Shown: one piece after another, positions 18,199 to 26,254 of the stretch
Layout: each line of letters opens with the position of its first letter
Numbering within the stretch: the first letter of the stretch is position 1
Origin: DASSQJ01 sp963730165
GTDB lineage: Bacteria; Actinomycetota; Actinomycetes; Actinomycetales; Dermatophilaceae
Reading direction: 5' to 3'
DNA: 64,000 nt
NCBI GenBank assembly: GCA_963730165.1
Contig: CAVSQS010000002.1
Location: 186,001 to 250,000, forward strand
Program-made: the position numbers and the translations under genes
Notes under the pieces: model-generated
Databases searched by the model: none
Seen by the model: the letters and a program-made list of their open reading frames with translations, nothing else
What the model was told of the DNA's origin: nothing

Positions 18199-18953
18199 GA
18201 GGCCTCCTTGAGCGGGCGGGGGCGTCCGATCGACGTGACACCGTGCCGGCGTGGGTCGTACCGCTCGGTCGGGGCCTGCTCACCGCGCAGGTCCTCGAGC
18301 ACTCCGGTGATGGCGGCCATGATCCGGTCGGTCGCCTCCTGGAGCACCTGCGCGGTCATGGGTCGGTCGTAGAGGTCCTCGAGGGGCACCGGGGCGCCGG
18401 TCCGCACGTGGACGGTCTTGCGGGGCCAGAGCCGCGGGAGCCGGGCGTAGGGACCGAGCACGTCGGCGGCGCCCCAGTGGGCGATCGGCACGACCGGGCA
18501 CCTGGTCTCGAGGGCGACGCGGGCGGCGCCGGTCTTCCCCCGCATCGGCCACAGCCCGGGATCACGCGTGAGCGTGCCCTCCGGGTAGATGGCGACGCAC
18601 TTGTTCTCACGGATCGCCTGGACCGCCGAGCGGTACGCGTCGACGGCCTGCCCGCTCTCGCGGTGGACCGGGATCTGGTCCGCGGAGCGGAGCACCGCAC
18701 CGACGAGCGGGACGCGGAAGACCTCGATCTTGCCGAGGAACCGCGGTGAGCGCCCGTGGTCGACGAGGTAGTGGGCGAAGAACAGCGGGTCGAGGTGGCT
18801 GTTGTGGTTCGTCACGACGACCCACCCGCCCTCCGTGGGCAGGTTCTCGGCGCCGGTCCAGTCGCGGCGGGTGAGCACCATGAACACGGGGCGGAGGACG
18901 CGGATGGCCAAGCGGTAGCCGAAGGGACGGGAGTTGTCCGTGGGGGTGCTCAC
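18195..18953 (-). CDS. plsC: 1-acyl-sn-glycerol-3-phosphate acyltransferase
   Basis: Membrane-associated acyltransferase of phosphatidic acid synthesis, 252 residues from GTG 18953 (VSTPTDNSRPFGYRLAIRVL). The HX4D catalytic motif is NHNSHLDPLFFAH and the substrate block is AIYPEGTLTRDPGLW, followed by KTGAARVALETRCPVVPIAH. The open frame is longer but its extension is antisense to cofC. It is coupled to gpsA. The upstream gap to cofC (divergent) is 90 bases. Confidence 0.9.
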   Translation of the reverse strand: MSTPTDNSRPFGYRLAIRVLRPVFMVLTRRDWTGAENLPTEGGWVVVTNHNSHLDPLFFAHYLVDHGRSPRFLGKIEVFRVPLVGAVLRSADQIPVHRESGQAVDAYRSAVQAIRENKCVAIYPEGTLTRDPGLWPMRGKTGAARVALETRCPVVPIAHWGAADVLGPYARLPRLWPRKTVHVRTGAPVPLEDLYDRPMTAQVLQEATDRIMAAITGVLEDLRGEQAPTERYDPRRHGVTSIGRPRPLKEAS

Positions 18954-19043
18954 CTGGTGCCTTCCGTGGTCGGGTCTGCCGCATTCTCGCCGGGGACGTG
19001 GGCGATGTCGAGTGCGGCGCGGGCAGTTGGCAGGATCGTCACC

Positions 19044-19889
19044 GTGCCACCCTCCCCCGTGTGGGCAGCCGTCGTCCCGGTCCGTGGCGGCCCGCTCGCC
19101 AAGAGCCGCCTCGCGGTGCCCCGCGCCACCCGTGCCGACCTGGCCCGAGCCTTCGCCCGCGACACCGTCGCCGCGCTGCACGCCGCCGATCCCGGGATGC
19201 CGGTGCTCGTCGTCACGGCGGACGCCGACGTGGGCGCCTGGGCCGAGGCGGGCGGGGCGCGCCTCGTCGCGGACCCCGGGGTGGGTCTCGACGGCGCGGT
19301 CGCCGCAGGGGTGGCCGTGGCGGCGTCCGCGGCCTCCCGCGTGGCGGTCGTCCTCGGCGACCACCCCGCCCTCACCGCGGAGGAGGTCCGCACCGCCCTC
19401 GGCGCGGTCGGGGACGTTGACCGCGCGGTGGTCCCTGACACCGAGGGCTCGGGCACCGCGCTGCTCACGGTGCCGGCCGGGCCGGGGGCCCGGACCGCCT
19501 TCGGCCCGGGCAGCGCACGGGCCCACGTCGCGCTGGGCCACGTGCTCCGGACCCCCGACGTCCCGGGGCTGCGTCGCGACGTCGACGATGCGGCAGCGCT
19601 GGTCGACGCGGTACGGCTGGGTGTCGGCCGACACACCGCGGAGGTCCTCTCCCGCGCTACCCTGCCGGGCGTGCAGGCGACCATCCATCGTGCCCCGGCC
19701 CCGGAGGAGGACGGCAGCGCCCTCCTCGACGACGGTAGGGAGGTCGTCGTGCCCGCGGAGGCCGCGCGCGCGGCGGGCCTGCGCCACCTGCGCGTGGGGC
19801 AGCGGGTCAGCCTCGAGCTCGACCCCGAGGGTGGCGCCGCGACCCGGGTGTGGATCGTCGGGATCGGGCCCGGGGAGACGATCCGCTGA
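19044..19889 (+). CDS. 2-phospho-L-lactate guanylyltransferase (CofC/FbiD-like) with a C-terminal extension
   Basis: Resembles CofC/FbiD, which activates 2-phospholactate or phosphoenolpyruvate with GTP for coenzyme F420. It has 281 residues from GTG 19044 (VPPSPVWAAVVPVRGGPLAK). The N-terminal nucleotidyltransferase part has PVRGGPLAKSRLAVP, LVVTADADVGAWAEA, VLGDHPALTAEEV and GTALLTVPAGP. The family ends near residue 210; here about 70 more residues follow in frame (VQATIHRAPAPEEDGSALLD ... VGQRVSLELDPEGG). In relatives I recall a separate small protein of this kind beside cofC, so this may be a fusion, or an internal GTG start near 19671 may give a second product. The other F420 genes are not in the window. 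Confidence 0.78.
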   Translation: MPPSPVWAAVVPVRGGPLAKSRLAVPRATRADLARAFARDTVAALHAADPGMPVLVVTADADVGAWAEAGGARLVADPGVGLDGAVAAGVAVAASAASRVAVVLGDHPALTAEEVRTALGAVGDVDRAVVPDTEGSGTALLTVPAGPGARTAFGPGSARAHVALGHVLRTPDVPGLRRDVDDAAALVDAVRLGVGRHTAEVLSRATLPGVQATIHRAPAPEEDGSALLDDGREVVVPAEAARAAGLRHLRVGQRVSLELDPEGGAATRVWIVGIGPGETIR

Positions 19890-19903
19890 CCGCACCGGCG
19901 GCG

Positions 19904-20551
19904 CTACGTCGCGGATGACCGCTTCGCCGCCGGCTTCTTCGCCGCGGACTTCTTCGCCGCGGACTTCTTCGTCGACGTCGTCGCTGCCGACTTCTTCGCG
20001 GCGGTCTTCTTCGTCGACGTCGTCGCTGCCGACTTCTTCGCCGCGGTCTTCTTCGTCGACGTCGTCGCTGCCGGCTTCTTCGCGGCGGTCCTCGCCGTCG
20101 ACGTCGTCGCGGCGGCGGGCTTCTTGGTAGCGGGCTTCCTCGACGAGGTCGTCGCCGGCGCCGCCCCCGCCGCCTTGCGCGCGGCTGCCCCCGCGACGGC
20201 GGCCGCGGTGCCGGCCGCGGCGGCGGCGGTTCCGGCGGCGGCTCGGCCGGTGGCGAGGGCACTCTTCGGCAGGCTGCTCGGCTTGCGCACGTAACCCTTG
20301 AAGGAGGTCCCCGGCCGGAACCTCGGGGCGCGCGACTTCGGGATCGGCACCGAGGTACCGGTGTGCGGGTTGCGACCGGTCCGTGGAGCCCGTTCGACCC
20401 GGTCGAACGTCCCGAACCCCGTGATCGCGACCTTGCCGCCCCGCACGACCTCCCGGACGATGATGTCGAGCGTCGCCTCGAGCGCCTCGGTCGCGGCCTT
20501 CCGGCTCCCCAGCTTCTTCTCGAGCTCCCGGACGAGGTCTGCCTTGTTCAT
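19904..20551 (-). CDS. HU-family DNA-binding protein with Lys/Ala-rich tail
   Basis: Nucleoid-associated protein of 215 residues. The first 90 residues are an HU fold: MNKADLVRELEKKLGSRKAA, then GGKVAITGFGTFDRVERAPR and the DNA-arm RTGRNPHTGTSVPIPKSRAP. The remaining 125 residues are a low-complexity tail made of Ala, Lys, Thr and Ser, like mycobacterial HupB or the eukaryotic H1 tail. It includes a near-perfect 14-residue repeat (AAKKSAATTSTKKT). The tail presumably strengthens DNA contacts; that is inferred from HupB. It ends 14 bases from the end of cofC and has GGAGGA before its ATG. Confidence 0.93.
   Translation of the reverse strand: MNKADLVRELEKKLGSRKAATEALEATLDIIVREVVRGGKVAITGFGTFDRVERAPRTGRNPHTGTSVPIPKSRAPRFRPGTSFKGYVRKPSSLPKSALATGRAAAGTAAAAAGTAAAVAGAAARKAAGAAPATTSSRKPATKKPAAATTSTARTAAKKPAATTSTKKTAAKKSAATTSTKKTAAKKSAATTSTKKSAAKKSAAKKPAAKRSSAT
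19971..20096 (-). repeat. 42-bp tandem repeat in the HU tail
   Basis: Three copies begin at 19971, 20013 and 20055, exactly 42 bases apart, and encode the repeated 14-residue Ala/Lys/Thr unit. The first two copies are nearly identical; the third has a few changes. Copy number could vary between strains. Confidence 0.8.
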
Positions 20552-20805
20552 GGTGGTCCTCCATCGGTGACGACGCCGAGCCGGCTGACGGATCGCGGCG
20601 TACTGGCGGTGGGTGGTCCCGCTCAGCCGAAAATAGGCCCGATCCCGGTGTGGCGTCCATCACCAGTCCGGCGTGTTACCCCTGTGGCACAACGTAATCG
20701 CCCGTGTCCAGCAACCTCACACGCCTCACGGGCATCACGACGGCGGATCCCACCACCACGGCGTGGACACCAAGACCGTTGCGGCACAACGAGACCGCTG
20801 GTTCC

Positions 20806-21396
20806 TCAGGACGTGACGGCCGGCTTCCAGCTCGGCCGGGAGGACTCGAAGGCGTCGATCTCGTCGGCGTGCCGGAGCGAGAGGCTGATGTCGTCGAGGC
20901 CCTCGAGGAGCCGCCACCGCGTGTAGTCGTCGACCTCGAACGGCGCGACGAGGTCACCGGCGGTCACCGTGCGGGACTCGAGGTCGACCGTCACCGAGGT
21001 GCCGGGCTCGTTCTCGAGGAGCTTCCAGAGCAGCTCGACGTCGGCCTGGCTGCACTGCGCGGTGAGCAGTCCCTGCTTCCCGCTGTTGCCGCGGAAGATG
21101 TCGGCGAAGCGGGAGGAGATGACGACCCGGAAGCCGTAGTTCATCAACGCCCAGACGGCGTGCTCCCGTGAGGACCCGGTGCCGAAGTCCGGCCCGGCGA
21201 CGAGCACCGACCCCGCGGCGTAGACCGGGTCGTTGAGCACGAACGTCTCGTCACCACGCCACGCGGCGAACAGCCCGTCCTCGAACCCGGACCTCGTGAC
21301 CCGCTTGAGGTACACGGCCGGGATGATCTGGTCGGTGTCGACGTTGCTGCGTCGCAGGGGCACGCCGATGCCGGTGTGGGTCGTGAACTTCTCCAT
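20806..21396 (-). CDS. leuD: 3-isopropylmalate dehydratase small subunit
   Basis: Small subunit of isopropylmalate isomerase, leucine synthesis; with CimA it would also isomerise citramalate. It has 196 residues from ATG 21396 (MEKFTTHTGIGVPLRRSNVD). Family marks include NVDTDQIIPAVYLKRVTRSG and AGPDFGTGSSREHAVWALMN, the substrate loop. The start shares one base with the leuC stop, so the pair is translationally coupled. Confidence 0.96.
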   Translation of the reverse strand: MEKFTTHTGIGVPLRRSNVDTDQIIPAVYLKRVTRSGFEDGLFAAWRGDETFVLNDPVYAAGSVLVAGPDFGTGSSREHAVWALMNYGFRVVISSRFADIFRGNSGKQGLLTAQCSQADVELLWKLLENEPGTSVTVDLESRTVTAGDLVAPFEVDDYTRWRLLEGLDDISLSLRHADEIDAFESSRPSWKPAVTS

Positions 21397-22808
21397 CAGG
21401 CGCTCGCCTCCGCGGGCTCGAGGTCGGCCGGGCTCGACAGGGTGCCCCGCACGGCCGTCGCCGCGGCGACCAGCGGGCTCACGAGGTGGGTGCGCCCGCC
21501 CTTGCCCTGGCGCCCCTCGAAGTTGCGGTTGGACGTCGACGCGCTCCGCTCCCCCGGGGCCAGCTGGTCGGGGTTCATCCCGAGACACATCGAGCAGCCC
21601 GGGAGGCGCCACTCGGCGCCGGCGGAGGTGAACACGGCGTCGAGCCCCTCGCTCTCGGCCTGCAGGCGCACCCGGGCGGACCCGGGGACGACGAGCATCC
21701 TGACTCCGTCGGCCACCCGGCGGCCCCTGATGACCTCGGCGGCGGCCCGCAGGTCCTCGATCCGGCCGTTGGTGCACGATCCGACGAACACGGTGTCGAC
21801 GTGGATGTCGCGCAACGGCGTCCCGGCGGTCAGGCCCATGTACTCGAGGGCACGCCGGGCGGCGATCTTGTCGTTGTCGTCGGGCATGAGCTCGGGGTCG
21901 GGCACCGCCTCGCCGAGCGGGCTGCCCTGGCCCGGGTTGGTGCCCCACGTGACGAAGGGGCTCAGGCTCGCCGCGTCGAGGACGACCTCGGTGTCGAACT
22001 CGGCGTCGTCGTCGCTGCGCAGCCGGCTCCACGCGGCCACGGCGGCGTCCCAGTCGTCCCCGGTCGGCGCGTGCGGACGACCCTTGACGTACGCGAAGGT
22101 CGTCTCGTCCGGCGCGATCATCCCGGCCCTCGCACCGGCCTCGATCGACATGTTGCAGATGGTCATCCGCGACTCCATCGACAGCGCGCGGATGGCGCTG
22201 CCGCGGTACTCGATGACGTGCCCCTGGCCGCCACCGGTCCCGATCTTCGCGATCACGGCCAGGACGATGTCCTTGGCCGTGACCCCGACGGGCAGCTCAC
22301 CCTCGACGGTCACCGCCATGGTGCGGAACGGCTTGAGTGGCAGGGTCTGGGTCGCCAGGACGTGCTCGACCTCCGAGGTGCCGATGCCGAAGGCGAGCGC
22401 CCCGAAGGCGCCGTGGGTTGAGGTGTGGCTGTCGCCGCAGACGATCGTCATGCCCGGCTGGCTCAGGCCGAGCTGGGGACCGACGACGTGGACGATGCCC
22501 TGCTCGGCGTCACCCATCGGGTAGATCGTGACGCCGAACTCCTCGCAGTTGCGCCGCAGCGTCTCGACCTGGGTGCGGCTCACCGGGTCGGTGATCGGAC
22601 CGGGGGTCGTGGGGACGTTGTGGTCCTCGGTGGCGAGGGTGAGATCGGGTCGGCGGACCGGTCGGCCCGCGAGCCGCAGCCCGTCGAAGGCCTGGGGGCT
22701 GGTCACCTCGTGGAGCAGGTGGAGGTCGATGTAGAGGAGGTCGGGCTCGCCCTCCCCCCGGTGCACGACGTGGGACTCCCACACCTTCTCGGCCAGCGTT
22801 CCCGCCAC
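21396..22808 (-). CDS. leuC: 3-isopropylmalate dehydratase large subunit
   Basis: Iron-sulfur large subunit of isopropylmalate isomerase, 470 residues. The cluster-binding cysteines are in VFVGSCTNGRIEDLRAA and LPGCSMCLGMNPDQL. MAGTLAEKVWESHVVHRGEG is a typical start and CGDSHTSTHGAFGALAFGIG an aconitase-family motif. It begins the leuCD operon; the divergent IclR gene lies 156 bases away across an inverted repeat. Confidence 0.96.
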   Translation of the reverse strand: MAGTLAEKVWESHVVHRGEGEPDLLYIDLHLLHEVTSPQAFDGLRLAGRPVRRPDLTLATEDHNVPTTPGPITDPVSRTQVETLRRNCEEFGVTIYPMGDAEQGIVHVVGPQLGLSQPGMTIVCGDSHTSTHGAFGALAFGIGTSEVEHVLATQTLPLKPFRTMAVTVEGELPVGVTAKDIVLAVIAKIGTGGGQGHVIEYRGSAIRALSMESRMTICNMSIEAGARAGMIAPDETTFAYVKGRPHAPTGDDWDAAVAAWSRLRSDDDAEFDTEVVLDAASLSPFVTWGTNPGQGSPLGEAVPDPELMPDDNDKIAARRALEYMGLTAGTPLRDIHVDTVFVGSCTNGRIEDLRAAAEVIRGRRVADGVRMLVVPGSARVRLQAESEGLDAVFTSAGAEWRLPGCSMCLGMNPDQLAPGERSASTSNRNFEGRQGKGGRTHLVSPLVAAATAVRGTLSSPADLEPAEASA

Positions 22809-22929
22809 GACCTCACCTCCCTGCTGCGGCCGCCCGGCACGGCGGCCTCGTCACGTCCGGAGGCACCGCGACGCGCAGCGTGCGCGGGTGCCACCACCCG
22901 AGTGTTGTCGCACCTTGACGGCCAGGAAC

Positions 22930-22955
22930 TTGCGTCTCAGGGCGTGAGACTGCAA
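22930..22955. promoter_or_regulatory. Inverted repeat between leuC and the IclR gene
   Basis: TTGC-GTCTCA and TGAGAC-T-GCAA face each other around five bases: GTCTCA at 22934-22939 and TGAGAC at 22945-22950, with partial outer arms. It ends ten bases before the IclR start and lies upstream of leuC on the other strand. Candidate operator for the neighbouring IclR (NdgR/LtbR-like) protein; a match to a published motif was not tested. Confidence 0.5.
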
Positions 22956-22964
22956 TATCAGGAC

Positions 22965-23708
22965 ATGGACAACAGCAGTGGGGTCGGCGTCCTCGACAAG
23001 GCGGCCGTCGTCCTGTCCGCCCTCGAGGCCGGCCCGTCGACGCTCGCCCAGCTCGTCACCGCGACCGGCCTGGCCCGGCCGACGGCGCACCGCCTCGCCG
23101 TCGCGCTCGAGCACCACCGGCTCGTCACCCGCGACCTCCAGGGGCGCTTCGTCCTCGGCCCGCGGCTCGGCGAGCTCGCGGCCGCCGCCGGCGAGGACCG
23201 CCTCCTCGCGGCCGCGGGTCCCGTCCTCGGCGCGCTGCGCGACCACACGAACGAGTCGGCGCAGCTCTTCCGGCGACAGGGCGAGTACCGCGTCTGCGTG
23301 TCGGCCGCCGAGCGTCCCGTCGGCCTGCGCGACTCGATCCCGGTCGGGGCGACGCTCTCGATGCGTGCCGGCTCGGCCGCTCAGGTGCTCCTCGCGTGGG
23401 AGGAGCCCGACCGGCTCCACCGGGGCCTGCAGGGCGCTGCGTTCACGGCCACGGCGCTCTCGGGGGTGCGGCGCCGCGGTTGGGCCCAGTCCGTCGGCGA
23501 GCGGGAGCCGGGCGTCGCCTCCGTCTCGGCACCGGTGCGGTCCCCGTCCGGCCGGGTCATCGCCGCTGTCTCGATCTCCGGGCCCATCGAGCGGCTCTCC
23601 CGCCAGCCCGGGCGGCTGCACGCCGCCACGGTGATGGCCGGCGCCAACAAGCTCACCGAGGTGCTCGCCCGTCATGCGGCGCAGCAGGAGGCCCAGAACA
23701 ACGCCTGA
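22965..23708 (+). CDS. IclR-family regulator, probable NdgR/LtbR orthologue
   Basis: Transcription factor of 247 residues from ATG 22965 (MDNSSGVGVLDKAAVVLSAL). The N-terminal winged helix-turn-helix is PSTLAQLVTATGLARPTAHR at residues about 24-45; the C-terminal effector domain has RDSIPVGATLSMRAGSAAQV and SVSAPVRSPSGRVIAAVSIS. NdgR of Streptomyces and LtbR of Corynebacterium, IclR proteins next to leuCD, control leucine biosynthesis genes. The same divergent layout and an inverted repeat support that assignment, but binding is unproven. Confidence 0.85.
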   Translation: MDNSSGVGVLDKAAVVLSALEAGPSTLAQLVTATGLARPTAHRLAVALEHHRLVTRDLQGRFVLGPRLGELAAAAGEDRLLAAAGPVLGALRDHTNESAQLFRRQGEYRVCVSAAERPVGLRDSIPVGATLSMRAGSAAQVLLAWEEPDRLHRGLQGAAFTATALSGVRRRGWAQSVGEREPGVASVSAPVRSPSGRVIAAVSISGPIERLSRQPGRLHAATVMAGANKLTEVLARHAAQQEAQNNA

Positions 23709-23815
23709 CGGGTTCTCGGCGACGTCCACCGGGGGCCGCCCCGGCGGCCTGCCACCTCGAGGACCGGCCTCGACGACCCGGCGGGCACCTGGGCCCTCCT
23801 CACCCTCGACCGGCA

Positions 23816-23832
23816 GGACGGCACTGCCGTCC
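23816..23832 (+). terminator. Weak candidate terminator after the IclR gene
   Basis: GGACGGC and GCCGTCC form a 7-bp stem around ACT, about 110 bases after the stop. There is no T run. The rest of the 216-base gap to the next gene shows no gene. Confidence 0.3.
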
Positions 23833-23924
23833 GGTCGGCCGCGCAACACGGATGTCACACGGCGCGCGATCCCCCGCAACGCGGCGGCGGGACGCTACGA
23901 CCACGCCCCGAAGGAGGTCCGCCC

Positions 23925-24260
23925 GTGCCACCGACCACCGCCCGCCGCATCGCCCGCGACCGCACCCGCCTCCTCGCCTTCCCCCGCTCGGACCGGAGGG
24001 CCGTCGTCGTCGGAGGAGGGACGGTCGCGGCCCGCCGGGCGGCGGCGCTCACCCGGTCCCGCACCCCCGTGGTCGTCTACGCGCCCACCTTGTGCGACGA
24101 CCTCTTCGACCTGCTCGCCGAGCGCCTCGTCAGCTGGGAGAACCGGTGGCCGACCGCTGCCGACCTCCTCGACGCCTGGCTCGTCCACGCCGCGACCGGT
24201 GACGCCGCGCTCGACGCGCGGGTCTGCGCGCTCGCGACGCGGCTGGGGCACTCGGCCTGA
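23925..24260 (+). pseudogene. Truncated siroheme synthase-type NAD-binding protein
   Basis: A 111-residue product starting at GTG 23925 with AAGGAGG seven bases upstream. It is clearly the NAD-binding half of the precorrin-2 dehydrogenase family (CysG-N, Met8): AVVVGGGTVAARRAAALTRS is the nucleotide-binding start, and LLDAWLVHAATGDAALDARV follows. The family normally continues for about another 90 residues with the conserved ADD-type region; here the frame ends right after RVCALATRLGHSA. No continuation is evident in the other frames. It may be decayed or an unusually short form. It heads the damaged block to 26.3 kb. Confidence 0.55.
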
Positions 24261-24356
24261 GCGGAGCCGAGGACGGGGCGCACGGCAACCCCCCGAACGT
24301 GTCATGACGCCCGCACGGGGCCTCCCCGAGCATTCGGCCACGGCCGAGGAGGTGCG

Positions 24357-25092
24357 GTGGCGGTTCGTGGGCTCGTGGAGGTCGTCGTCGACGACGGTGC
24401 GACGGCGCAGGACCTCCGTGCCGTCCTCGAGGGAGCCGGCTACCAGGTGCGCACCGTGCCCGGTACGGAGGAGGCCATCGAGGCCGCCGCGACCCAGGGC
24501 CCCGACCTCGTCGTGCTCGACACCGCCCTCGAGCACATCGACGCGTTGGAGTGCGTCACCCGCCTCCACCGCTCCGAGCTCTTCCGCGACCTGCCGGTCG
24601 TGCTCATCGCCGCCGAGGACGACCCGGAGACGCGCGTGCGCGGCCTGGAGGTCGGCGACGACCTCATCGTCACTCCGCTCGACCCGCGTGAGATCCTCAC
24701 CCGGATCGAGCGACAGGTCACCGTCTCCACGGTGCGCCTGGCCCTGCGCGAGTCGGAGGCGAAGTTCCGATCCCCGAGCGGTACCACGAGGCCCACCGGG
24801 CGGGCGTGCGCCGGGTCACCGCGGGTGGCCCGCGTCACGCCATCGGTCGCACCGTCGAGCTGGCCGCGGTGCGCAGCGACGGGTCCGAGTTCCCCGTGGA
24901 GCTCTCGCTCGCGACCTGGCTGCCCGACGACGACCGGTACTACACCGGCATCATCCGCGACATCAGCGAGCGGAAGCAGGCCGAGCAGAAGTTCCGCTCG
25001 GCCACCGAGTCGGCCAGCGTCTCGAGCTCGCCATCCCCCAGCGCTACCGCGAGGCCCACCGGCAGGGCATGGCCCGCTTCACCGAGACCGAA
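24357..25092 (+). pseudogene. Broken receiver-PAS-PAS signalling gene
   Basis: A response-regulator receiver followed by remains of PAS modules. From GTG 24357 (GAGGAGG upstream) the first 130 residues are a receiver-like domain: PDLVVLDTALEHIDALECV has the phospho-acceptor aspartate, but the usual KP motif is replaced (LIVTPLDPREIL), so phosphorylation signalling is doubtful. After ALRESEAKFRS the frame breaks near 24770 and PAS C-terminal sequence continues one frame over (IPERYHEAHRAGVRRV ... DISERKQAEQKFRSATESA); near 25025 another switch leads to LELAIPQRYREAHRQGMARF. Each PAS copy lacks its first half. No kinase domain remains. Confidence 0.65.
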
Positions 25093-26231
25093 GCCATCAG
25101 GCTCTACCCGGTGCTCGATGAGGTGCTCGAGGACTGGCAGGCCGGGCCCCGGCCCCCTACGACGGGATCCGCGTCGCGGGAACACTGTGGTCACCGGGCT
25201 CGCACGCGGTCAAGGACTTCCTCGCCCGCAGCCAGATCCCCTACCGCTGGCTCGACGTCGAGAAGGACCCCACGACCCGCGAGCTCGTCGACTCGGTCTG
25301 CGGCGAGACGGTCCGGCTGCCGGTGGTGTTCTTCCCGGACGGCTCGACCCTTGTCGCGCCCGACCTGCAGGCGCTGGCCACGCGGGTGGGCCTGCGGACG
25401 GCAGTGGTCGAGATGGAGGTGCCCGGGAGGCAGGCCGGGATGAGCGCCCGGATCGAGAACTACCTCGGATTCCCCAACGGCATCAGCGGCGCCGACCTCG
25501 CGCGCCGCGCGGTGACGCAGGCGCGGCGGCTCGGTGTCGAGATCCTCGTCGCGCGGACCGTCGTCGCGCTGCGGCTCGAGGACGAGTACAAGGTCGCCAC
25601 CCTCGACGACGGCGGCGAGCTGCGCAGCCATGCCGTGGTCCTCGCGACGGGCGTCCGCGTGCGCACCCTCGACGTCCCCGGCGTGGAGCGCCTCCTCGGG
25701 GCCTCGGTCTACCACGGCGCCGCGTCGGCGGAGGCGGTGAACTACACCGGGAAGCGCGTCGTGGCCGTCGGGGGCGCCAACTCGGCCGGTCAGGGCGCGA
25801 TGTTCCTCTCCCGGTGCGCCGCGGAGGTGCTCGTCCTCGTCCGCGGCGACTTGCTCACGCGGACGATGTCGCGCTACCTCATCGACCAGATCGAGGCGAC
25901 CGACCGCATCACCGTCCGCACCCGCGTCGAGGTGGCCGCGATGACCGGGACCGACCACCTCGAGACCCTCACCGTGCGCGACCCGGACACCGGCGAGGAG
26001 GAGTCGATCGAGACCGACGCCGTCTTCGTCTTCATCGGTGCGGTGCCGTGCTCCACCGTGCTGCAGGGGGCCTGGCGGCCCTACCGTGACCCGTTCGTCC
26101 AGGAGACGAGCGTGCCGGGCATCTTCGCCGCGGGTGACGTGCGACACGGCGTCATCCGCCGGGTCGCGTCCGCCGTGGTCCAGGGGTGGGTCGCCGTCAG
26201 CCTCGTCCGCCAGTACTCGAGACGGTCTGAG
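25093..26231 (+). pseudogene. Broken thioredoxin reductase-like gene with receiver remnant
   Basis: Resembles the actinobacterial fusion of receiver, glutaredoxin-like and thioredoxin-reductase-like parts. AIRLYPVLDEVLEDWQAG at 25093 is what remains of the receiver end; a frame change near 25150 leads to YDGIRVAGTLWSPGSHAVKD. Then VGLRT runs directly into AVVEMEVPGRQAGMSARIEN, so the FAD-binding GxGxxG segment of about 25-30 residues is missing. The NADPH part is intact (VVAVGGANSAGQGAMFLSRC) and the redox CxxC is replaced by GAASAEA. The frame from about 25140 to the end is open and reaches 26339, running into the antisense of nhaA. A working flavoprotein is unlikely. Confidence 0.65.
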
Positions 26232-26254
26232 CACCCGCCGGGCCGCGGTCGGCA

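Noticed and set aside
19904..20260. Repeated spaced units that could be mistaken for a CRISPR array
   Set aside because: The 42-bp units are contiguous, lie in frame in a gene, and encode the HU tail; there are no spacers.
23674..25443. A long plus-strand frame over the decayed block
   Set aside because: It joins unrelated reading frames; only short pieces (LELAIPQRYREAHRQGM) are real protein remnants in that frame, so it is not one gene.
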